Source: Chloroflexota bacterium
GTDB taxonomy: Bacteria; Chloroflexota; Anaerolineae; Anaerolineales; Villigracilaceae
NCBI GenBank assembly: GCA_016234485.1
Contig: JACRBL010000067.1
Location: 87,295-151,294, forward strand
Reading direction: 5' to 3'
DNA length: 64,000 nucleotides
Part shown: piece by piece, positions 7,821 through 14,189 of the stretch
Numbering within the stretch: the stretch's first letter is position 1
How the letters are laid out: each line of letters begins with the position of its first letter
The notes under the pieces: generated by a model
The model's database searches: none
What the model was told of the DNA's origin: nothing
The model's input: the letters and a program-made list of their open reading frames with translations, nothing else
Translations under genes and position numbers: made by a program

Positions 7821-9761
7821 ATGGGTATGAATAAGTGGAACGCCGAAGGATATGACAGTCACTTCAAAAGTGACTGTCATATCGGGGTCAAAATCCTGAT
7901 TGGGGTAATTGCCTTGCTTTTGCTCGCGGCCTGCGGAGGGGTGACGCCCGTCCCAACGCCCGCGCCGACGAGCGCGCCTACGTCCACGGCAGCGCCGACA
8001 GCCACGCCGAGGCCAGAGTGGACGACGCCGCATCCCATTTTGAGCGATGTACGCGTCCGCCGCGCGATTGCTTATTGCACAAATAAAGATGAACTCATCC
8101 AGTCGGTTTATCCCTTGCTCACGCCTGAGGAGAGGGAGAGTTTGGTGATGGATAGTTTCATTCCCAAAGGGCATTGGGCGTATGCAGGGGAAGAGAACAT
8201 CGAGTCATATACGTTTGATCCAAGTAAGGGAAAATCACTGTTGCAAGAGACGAAATGGAAGGTGTCAATTCCAAACCCAATTCGCGAAAATGCGAATGGG
8301 CAACACTTATCACTCGGCTTGCAGGTCTCTTCGGCAAAATTCCGCCAAACATGGGCGAAAGTGTGGATAGAGCAAATGAAGTTTTGCGGGATTGATATTA
8401 CTCTCAAACCGTCACTAGGTTGGATGGATTTTTCCCCACGAGCAATGTTTTATCGTGATGTTGATATGAGTGCAATGGCCTGGATCACTCAATCCGATCC
8501 TGGCGGAAAGTTCCTCTACGCCTGCGACGAAATTCCGCGTCCTGGGAATGACTGGAGTGGCCTAAATTACATGGGGTGGTGTAATCCACTTGCCAGCGAG
8601 AACATCATCCGCGCAGAACAAACCTTGTTGAGGCAGGAAAAAATTGACGCGTATCGCATCTTCCAGCAAGAATTTACAAAGGACATGGTCAGCCTGCCGC
8701 TCTTTAATCGAATAGAAATATACGCAATGAACGCGGAGTTGCAAGGAGTGGAACTTCGAACAGGGGATTGGGATCACTACTACACATGGAACATCGCCAA
8801 TTGGGAAATTCCAGGCAGAGATTTGATCACGCTTGGATTCACTCAGGAACCCGCCTCACTATTCACCATCATTGAAGACGCTTACGTAGCCAATCTTGCC
8901 GTATCGCTGGTCGAAGGCGTTAGAACTATCAGCCCAAGCTATGAATTATTACCTGTTATGCAAAAACAAATACCCACTCTTGAAAACGGGGTGGCGGTGA
9001 ATGCGGTTGTGATCGTGCAGGAAGGTGATATTGTTTACGACAGTGTGTCGGATCTCGCCGTGCTGGAACAGAAAACGATCGTGATCGATTCGGAAGGGAA
9101 ATTGGTCCAATACACCGGGCAATCAATCTCGATGAATCAACTCACCGTCAAATATGAGTTTGTGGATGGGTTGAAGTGGTCAGATGGCGTTCCTGTCAGC
9201 AAGGCCGATTTCGAGTTGTATTACAAAATCGCCTGTGACGAGGAGAGCGGAGCAACTTCTTTCATCATTTGCGATAGCATTCAAACAATCGAGTTCACCG
9301 ACAAAGGGTATACCATCACCTGGGTTCCAGGAATGCTACATTCGTATTACTTCCTCGCGCCATACGGCTTCTTCCCTGCTCATCGCGTTCTTTCAGATGG
9401 ACGCCTGCTGGCCGACTTGCCCGCCAAGGAATGGGCAACCACCCCTGAAGTGACGCGCAATCCCATCGGTGCGGGTCCGTACGTGTTGAAAGAATGGATT
9501 CCAGGCGACCGCATGGTCTTTGAAGCCAATCCGTATTATTACGGCGGAACGCCGAAGACCAAAACCATCATCATCAAGTTTCTCGACCCTGCCATTGCCG
9601 AAGCCAGTTTGATTGTTGGCGATATTGACTTTTTGGACTCAACAACGCTGGTCGGTGTCAGCGAAGCGCTCCGAAACGCAGAGGAGGCAGGGTTGGTTAA
9701 AATCGTCGTCGTCCCAAGTTCCACCTGGGAACACATTGACATGAACCTCTACATCAAATGA
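7821..9761 (+). CDS. Circularly permuted family-5 solute-binding lipoprotein
   Basis: A 646-residue peptide/nickel-type (SBP_bac_5) ABC solute-binding lipoprotein with lipobox LAAC and a PTPAPTSAPT linker. The domain order is inverted. Residues about 55-330 are what is normally the C-terminal lobe, opening with DVRVRRAIAYCTNKDELI. Residues about 330-646 are the normal N-terminal lobe (LITLGFTQEPASLF, then WSDGVPVSKADFELYYK, GAGPYVLKEWIPGD, NPYYYGG). The protein ends at WEHIDMNLYIK, exactly where an ordinary member continues into DVRVRRAIAY. GGAGGAGG precedes the ATG. A 15-bp inverted repeat (7850-7882) is translated inside the signal-peptide n-region. No permease is adjacent. It ends in an ATGA overlap with fah. 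Confidence 0.85.
   Translation: MGMNKWNAEGYDSHFKSDCHIGVKILIGVIALLLLAACGGVTPVPTPAPTSAPTSTAAPTATPRPEWTTPHPILSDVRVRRAIAYCTNKDELIQSVYPLLTPEERESLVMDSFIPKGHWAYAGEENIESYTFDPSKGKSLLQETKWKVSIPNPIRENANGQHLSLGLQVSSAKFRQTWAKVWIEQMKFCGIDITLKPSLGWMDFSPRAMFYRDVDMSAMAWITQSDPGGKFLYACDEIPRPGNDWSGLNYMGWCNPLASENIIRAEQTLLRQEKIDAYRIFQQEFTKDMVSLPLFNRIEIYAMNAELQGVELRTGDWDHYYTWNIANWEIPGRDLITLGFTQEPASLFTIIEDAYVANLAVSLVEGVRTISPSYELLPVMQKQIPTLENGVAVNAVVIVQEGDIVYDSVSDLAVLEQKTIVIDSEGKLVQYTGQSISMNQLTVKYEFVDGLKWSDGVPVSKADFELYYKIACDEESGATSFIICDSIQTIEFTDKGYTITWVPGMLHSYYFLAPYGFFPAHRVLSDGRLLADLPAKEWATTPEVTRNPIGAGPYVLKEWIPGDRMVFEANPYYYGGTPKTKTIIIKFLDPAIAEASLIVGDIDFLDSTTLVGVSEALRNAEEAGLVKIVVVPSSTWEHIDMNLYIK
7850..7882. repeat. 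Perfect inverted repeat inside the binding-protein gene
   Basis: Arms ATATGACAGTCACTT (7850-7864) and AAGTGACTGTCATAT (7868-7882), loop CAA. A related element (CATGACCGTCACTT / AAGTGACGGTCGTG) lies at 18592-18631. Confidence 0.9.
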
Positions 9762-10651
9762 AACTCGCAACCATTTCCACCTCCCAGCACAAATCCGTTC
9801 CCGCCCTCTTCCAAGACGGGCTGTATTACCCGCTTCCCTATCCCGATATGCGCGCGGTCATCGAGGCAGCCCCCCTCCGTGTCCCCCCCAATTTTTGAAA
9901 AAAGGGGGGGGAGCAAGAGGGGGGTGTTCCGGCAGAAAGCATCCTCCCCCCCCTTCTCCCCACCACGCTCCGCGACGCGTATGCGTTTGAACAGCACGTG
10001 AAGACCGCCAACCAAAACCGCGGGCGCGACGTGCCTGAGGAGTGGTACGATTTCCCCGTGTTCTACTACACCAATCCGCACAGCATCTTCGGGCCAGGAG
10101 ACGTGATCCCCTACCCCGCCTACACGTCCGCGCTGGATTATGAATTGGAGATCGCGGTCGTCATCGGCAGGGCAGGGATGAACATCAAAGCCGAGGAGGC
10201 GGAGGAACACATCTTCGGCTACACCATCTTCAATGACTGGTCCGCGCGGGATGTGCAACGCGCCGAGATGAAGGTGGGGTTGGGTCCCGCCAAAGGGAAG
10301 GACTTCGCCTCGTCGCTGGGGCCGCTCATCGTCACGCGCGAAGCGTTGGCGCCTCGGGCAGTGGGACGCGCGGGCGTGTACGAGCTCGAAATGCGGGCGA
10401 GAGTCAACGGCGTGGAAATGTCCAAAGGAAATTTGAAAGATATCTTCTGGTCATTCGGCGAAATCATCGCGCGCGCCTCGCAATCCACGCTGCTCCTGCC
10501 GGGCGACGTGATCGGTTCTGGCACGGTGGGCACGGGTTGCCTGCTCGAACTGACCAAAGCAAATGGGCCATGGTTAAACGCTGGCGATGTTGTAGAATTG
10601 GAAGTGGAAGAGATCGGCATCCTGCGAAACACGATTGGAGAGAAAGAATGA
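9758..10651 (+). pseudogene. Fumarylacetoacetate hydrolase-like gene interrupted by a repeat with an in-frame stop
   Basis: The reading frame opens at the ATGA overlap at 9758 (MKLATISTSQHKS...YPDMRAVIEA), hits TGA at 9896-9898 inside a C-run/G-run palindrome, and resumes in the same frame as GVPAESILPPLLPTTLRDAY. The catalytic part is intact: YTSALDYELEIAVVIG with the metal-binding Glu pair, FNDWSARDVQ, and KGKDFASSLGPLIVT, all FAH-family signatures. In the pathway this enzyme cleaves fumarylacetoacetate to fumarate and acetoacetate. The C-terminal part (from about GTG 9998, 217 residues) could still be made by re-initiation. Whether the gene is dead is open. Ends in ATGA overlap with the next gene. 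Confidence 0.75.
9868..9926. repeat. C-run/G-run palindrome inserted in fah
   Basis: CCCCCC-TCCGTGT-CCCCCCC then AATTTTTGAAAAAA then GGGGGGGG-AGCAAGA-GGGGGG. The arms pair C-tract with G-tract around an A/T-rich centre. Its TGA (9896-9898) stops the fah frame. Confidence 0.8.
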
Positions 10652-11523
10652 AAAAGATTTGGATGATTCTCGCGGCGGGACTTCTGATGCTAGCGGCCTG
10701 CGCGCCAACCCCACCCGCCACAACGGACGGCCCCAGCGTGGACGATATCGTGGCCGCGACGATGCAGGCCCTGACCGCGGCCGCGCCGCCGCCAACATCC
10801 ACGCAACCCGCGGACGGGATGGCGATTTCGTTCCAGCACGTGCGCTTCGTTATCCCCGATGGCCTCGCGACGAACGCGCTGGCAGGGACTGTGCCAGCCG
10901 TGAACGAAACCGAAGGCCCCATGATGGCGAACGCGCCCGAACACGTGAAATTCGAGTTTGATAATTACGCGCTCTCCAACATCTTTCACGACGCGCAGAT
11001 TCTTATTTTCCCTATGCAAGAATACGCGGCGATGAACGAGGGCGCAGCGGGCGACATCGCCAAATTACAGGCCATCATCAACGGCACGGCCGCGGCAGAC
11101 GCAGACAACCTGCCGCATATCTCCATCTTCAACGCGGCGCAGGTGTTCGCCGCGCAGATCCAGACGGTTAAATTCGCGAACGGTTCGGGCGTGCGCTACA
11201 TCACCGAGTACGCCCAGTATGTCGCCACCGTCAACAATGCGGACATGTTCTACTGTTTTCAAGGGTTGACGAACGACGGTAAATATTACATCCTTGCCAT
11301 TCTGCCCATCTCGCACCCACTTCTGGCATATGACGCTAACCCCGAAACCGTTATACCCGAGGGCGGAATCCCCTTCCCTGGCTACGACAATACCGATGCC
11401 AGCGCCTTCGACGCGTATTACGACAGCGTCATCGCCCTGCTCAACCAGCAGGCGGCCAACTCGTTCATGCCCACGCTCGTCAGCCTCGACAAATTGATCG
11501 AGTCAATCACCATCGCCCCGTAG
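10648..11523 (+). CDS. Lipoprotein of unknown function
   Basis: A 291-residue lipoprotein: KKIWMILAAGLLMLAAC lipobox (Cys18), then PTPPATT and DDIVAATMQALTAAAPPP, a linker and coiled stretch repeated in many lipoproteins of this genome. The mature domain (from about residue 60) is mixed alpha/beta with FQHVRFVIPDGLA and a C-terminal helix; no known family is recognised. It is coupled to the fah-like gene by ATGA. The stop codon sits inside a small palindrome (11519-11547) that may serve as the 3' end. Confidence 0.75.
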   Translation: MKKIWMILAAGLLMLAACAPTPPATTDGPSVDDIVAATMQALTAAAPPPTSTQPADGMAISFQHVRFVIPDGLATNALAGTVPAVNETEGPMMANAPEHVKFEFDNYALSNIFHDAQILIFPMQEYAAMNEGAAGDIAKLQAIINGTAAADADNLPHISIFNAAQVFAAQIQTVKFANGSGVRYITEYAQYVATVNNADMFYCFQGLTNDGKYYILAILPISHPLLAYDANPETVIPEGGIPFPGYDNTDASAFDAYYDSVIALLNQQAANSFMPTLVSLDKLIESITIAP

Positions 11524-11547
11524 GTCAGTTTGCCAACCCGACCTACA
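11519..11547. repeat. GTAGGTC palindrome spanning a stop codon
   Basis: CGTAGGTCAGTTTGCC / AACCCGACCTACA; arms GTAGGTC and GACCTAC. The lipoprotein stop TAG (11521-11523) is part of the left arm. Relatives at 30655-30681 (covers the prfB stop) and 49506-49531. Confidence 0.65.
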
Positions 11548-11562
11548 TTTGAGGAACAAAAC

Positions 11563-12069
11563 ATGCTCTCACAGCCATCCTCCCCCCGCCCCGAGATCTA
11601 CGACGAGACCGTCTTCAAATTGTTGATGGATTACGAATTGGCGCGCTCGCAACGCTACGCAACGCCTGTTTCACTTCTTCGCATCGGACTCACGCTGATC
11701 AACCCCACCCACGCCGAAGCGGACAGCGCGCCCGCCGCGCTGGCATCCATGCTCAACCTGCGACTGCGCGGCGCCGACATCCCCGCCCGCATCGGGAATG
11801 AGTTCGCGATCCTGCTTCCCAACACCAACGAGAGCGCCTCCCGCGCGGTCTGCGAACGTCTCTTGCGGATTACGCTCGGCACGCAACACACCCCGCTGGG
11901 ATTCAGCACGCGCGTCACCATCTGCATTGGCGCCACCACCCGCAACGGAGGCCAGCCCGCCACCGCCAGCCAGTTGATGCAGGAGGCCGAGTCAGCGCTC
12001 AAGAATGCCCGCGCCCGCGGCCCGCAGACCTTCCACCTTTATTCCGATACCGCCCTGCGCGGGAGATGA
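11563..12069 (+). CDS. Degenerate GGDEF-domain protein
   Basis: A 168-residue stand-alone domain with the diguanylate-cyclase fold: a leading DETVFKLLMDYELARSQRY helix, SLLRIGLT, LRLRGADIPARIGNEFAILLPNT, and TRVTICIGATT near the end. The active-site loop reads GNEF where active enzymes have GG(D/E)EF, so the second glycine-acid pair is altered and the metal/GTP-binding Asp is replaced by Asn; catalysis is unlikely. No RxxD inhibitory site is clear. GAGGAAC precedes the ATG. It may be a c-di-GMP or GTP binding/partner domain, or simply relic. Directly downstream of the lipoprotein. Confidence 0.72.
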   Translation: MLSQPSSPRPEIYDETVFKLLMDYELARSQRYATPVSLLRIGLTLINPTHAEADSAPAALASMLNLRLRGADIPARIGNEFAILLPNTNESASRAVCERLLRITLGTQHTPLGFSTRVTICIGATTRNGGQPATASQLMQEAESALKNARARGPQTFHLYSDTALRGR

Positions 12070-12074
12070 AAAAA

Positions 12075-12330
12075 TTTAACCAGAGATGAACGGAGATAAA
12101 CGGTCATTCTTTGGCACATCAAAAAATTGACTCCTTGCATAACTCTGCAAGTATGCCGATCTCAGCGATTTCTTTGCCACAGACACTTGCACCGCACTGC
12201 GGTTGGTGCAGTGCAGTGTTTCACAGATTAGCGCGGATTTAAAAAACCAAATCTGTGTAATCTGTGGCTAAAAACACTTTTGCAAGAATTCTAATCAAGT
12301 TTATCTCGTTCATCTCCGGTAAAGCGATTT
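12075..12330. repeat. Repeat-filled gap, three palindrome families
   Basis: AACCAGAGATGAACGGAGAT (12079-) is mirrored by GTTTATCTCGTTCATCTCC (12299-12317). Between them are a GCACTTGCACCGCACTGC / GGTGCAGTGCAGTG palindrome (about 12184-12220) and an AATCTGTGTAATCTGTGG motif. No gene seen in the 278-bp gap. Confidence 0.7.
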
Positions 12331-12347
12331 CGAGCTTTAGAGGTTCC

Positions 12348-12746
12348 ATGTCCAACACAGATCAAGTCGTCCTCGTCCGTCCCAGCCAAACCCACCTCAC
12401 CAAACAACAACTTCCCAACTTCGAAGGCATCTCGGCGCGCAGCGCGGGCGCGCAGGGACTGTGCATGCACATCGTCGTCATCCCGCCTGGGGGAAAGGCC
12501 GTGGCGCATTACCACAACGGCTACGAGACCGCGCTCTACGTCATCGTAGGACGCGCCGAAACGCGTTACGGCGCTAACCTGGAACATTCCATCATCAGCG
12601 AAGCGGGCGATTTTCTCTTCATCCCGCCCAACGTGCCGCACTATCCCATCAACCTGAGCGAGACCGAGCAAGTCATCGCGGTGGTGGCGCGTAATGATGC
12701 CAACGAACAGGAAAGCGTGGTTGTGTTGGATGACGCCGTTAGATAA
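12348..12746 (+). CDS. Cupin-domain protein
   Basis: A 132-residue single-domain cupin. Motif 1 is PPGGKAVAHYHNGYETALYVIVGRAETRYG (H-x-H and Glu metal ligands), motif 2 is EAGDFLFIPPNVPHYPINLS, giving a complete 2His-Glu-His site. Substrate unknown; its place between the fah-like gene and hmgA suggests an accessory role in aromatic breakdown, but that rests on position only. AGAGG lies 5 nt before ATG 12348. In-frame codons upstream come from a repeat. Confidence 0.82.
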   Translation: MSNTDQVVLVRPSQTHLTKQQLPNFEGISARSAGAQGLCMHIVVIPPGGKAVAHYHNGYETALYVIVGRAETRYGANLEHSIISEAGDFLFIPPNVPHYPINLSETEQVIAVVARNDANEQESVVVLDDAVR

Positions 12747-12759
12747 AACATCTTAGTAT

Positions 12760-12850
12760 CCGTCATTGCGAGGGTGTTCGTCCCGAAGCAATCCCCCGCT
12801 GGCGAAAGGAGATTGCTTCGTCGGGAAGTGCGCCCTCCTCGCAATGACGG
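12760..12850. repeat. GTCATTGCGAG-type dispersed palindrome, copy 3 (simple form)
   Basis: 91 bp from CCGTCATTGCGAG to CTCGCAATGACGG with GAAGCAATCC / GGAGATTGCTTCG core and no nested insert. Same length as the copy inside the gene at 56980. Confidence 0.88.
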
Positions 12851-12888
12851 AATTCACTTGAATTGAAATCAACCATTAGGAGTATCCC

Positions 12889-14049
12889 ATGCCCTTCTAT
12901 CATAAACTCGGACAAATCCCCCACAAGCGTCACGTTCAATTCAAAAAGCCCAGCGGCAAACTTTATCGCGAAGAAGTGATGGGGCTGGAGGGCTTCTCCT
13001 CCATTCAATCCATCCTCTATCACCACTTCCTGCCTCCGCGCATCATGAAGACGGAAGACTTGGGACCAGCCGCGCCCGACTACGTGAACTTCGGCCCCAT
13101 CCGTCACCGCGCCTTCCAAACGGTCAACCTGGACCTCGGGGCGGACGCGGTCGCCTCGCGCGTTCCCCTGCTGGGAAACCGCGACGTGATCCTCGGCGTG
13201 GCGCGTCCAACAAAAAGCATGGACTACTTCTACCGCAACTCGCAAGCCTACGAAGTCTGGTACGTGCATGAGGGCAGTGGCACGCTCAAATCCGTGTTCG
13301 GCAACCTGCCCTTCCGCAAGGGAGATTACATCGTCATCCCGTTCGCCGTCACGTGGCAGATGCGCCTCGATGGCGAATGTCGCTTCTTCACCATCGAATG
13401 TCCCTCGCAGATCGTCCCGCCCAAACGTTATCGTAACGAATACGGACAACTGCTTGAGCACGCGCCCTACTGCGAACGCGACATCCGCGTCCCCGAAACG
13501 CTGGAGACGCACACCGAGCGCGGCGAGTTCGACGTCCGCATTAAAGTCCGCGACCGATTGACGCGCCACGTGTTGGATTATCACCCCTTCGACGTGGTCG
13601 GCTGGGACGGCTATCTCTACCCATGGATCTTCAACATCGAAGACTTCGAACCCATCACAGGGCGCATTCATCAGCCGCCGCCCGTCCACCAGACCTTCGA
13701 CGCGCACAACTTCGTGGTCTGCTCCTTCGTCCCGCGCCTGTTCGACTATCATCCCGAAGGCATCCCCGCGCCGTATAATCACTCCAACGTCCAATCAGAT
13801 GAAGTGTTGTATTATGCCGAGGGCAACTTCATGTCCCGCAAAGGCATTGACCGTTGCGACATCAGCCTGCATCCCTTTGGCCTGGCGCACGGCCCCCAAC
13901 CCGGCATGACCGAAGCCTCCATCGGCAAAAAAGAAACCGCCGAACTGGCCGTGATGGTGGATACGTTTAATCCGCTTCAACTCACCAAACAAGCCGCTGC
14001 GCTCGAAAAACCCTACATGGAAACGTGGTTGGAAGGTGACGGAGAATGA
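12889..14049 (+). CDS. hmgA: Homogentisate 1,2-dioxygenase
   Basis: A 386-residue bicupin dioxygenase opening the homogentisate ring to maleylacetoacetate. The Fe ligands known for the family appear in order near the C-terminus: His in APYNHSNVQ, Glu in SDEVLYYAEG and His in GLAHGPQPG. Other family marks are YEVWYVHEGSGTL and QPPPVHQTFDAHNFVVCSF. TTAGGAG precedes the ATG. Separated from hppD by five genes on the same strand. No maleylacetoacetate isomerase is seen in the window. Ends in an ATGA overlap with a short frame. Confidence 0.94.
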   Translation: MPFYHKLGQIPHKRHVQFKKPSGKLYREEVMGLEGFSSIQSILYHHFLPPRIMKTEDLGPAAPDYVNFGPIRHRAFQTVNLDLGADAVASRVPLLGNRDVILGVARPTKSMDYFYRNSQAYEVWYVHEGSGTLKSVFGNLPFRKGDYIVIPFAVTWQMRLDGECRFFTIECPSQIVPPKRYRNEYGQLLEHAPYCERDIRVPETLETHTERGEFDVRIKVRDRLTRHVLDYHPFDVVGWDGYLYPWIFNIEDFEPITGRIHQPPPVHQTFDAHNFVVCSFVPRLFDYHPEGIPAPYNHSNVQSDEVLYYAEGNFMSRKGIDRCDISLHPFGLAHGPQPGMTEASIGKKETAELAVMVDTFNPLQLTKQAAALEKPYMETWLEGDGE

Positions 14050-14180
14050 CAACTCAGATCACAGATAAATCGAGACCGGCTACCATCTGGAAAGGCGATG
14101 GGGGGCAATCGTTATATGCCCTTTCAAAAGTGTGCGCGTCCGAAACCTGGACACTCGAAAAGCATGATAAAAGCGGCTAA
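14046..14180 (+). CDS. Short coupled frame, 44 residues, unknown
   Basis: An ATGA overlap with the hmgA stop opens a 44-codon frame (MTTQITDKSRPATIWKGDGG at its start) ending just before the promoter of the HD-GYP gene. No family is recognised. Coupling argues for translation; it could be the remaining N-terminus of a gene truncated when the downstream unit was joined. Low certainty. Confidence 0.3.
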   Translation: MTTQITDKSRPATIWKGDGGQSLYALSKVCASETWTLEKHDKSG

Positions 14181-14189
14181 AATACAAGC
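14178..14189 (+). promoter_or_regulatory. Leaderless promoter: TAAAAT-N6-ATG
   Basis: TAAAAT 14178-14183, spacer ACAAGC, ATG 14190; no Shine-Dalgarno sequence. Confidence 0.6.

Noticed and set aside
12264..12347. Upstream extension of the cupin gene
   Set aside because: Encoded by repeat DNA; the cupin domain needs only the part from 12348.
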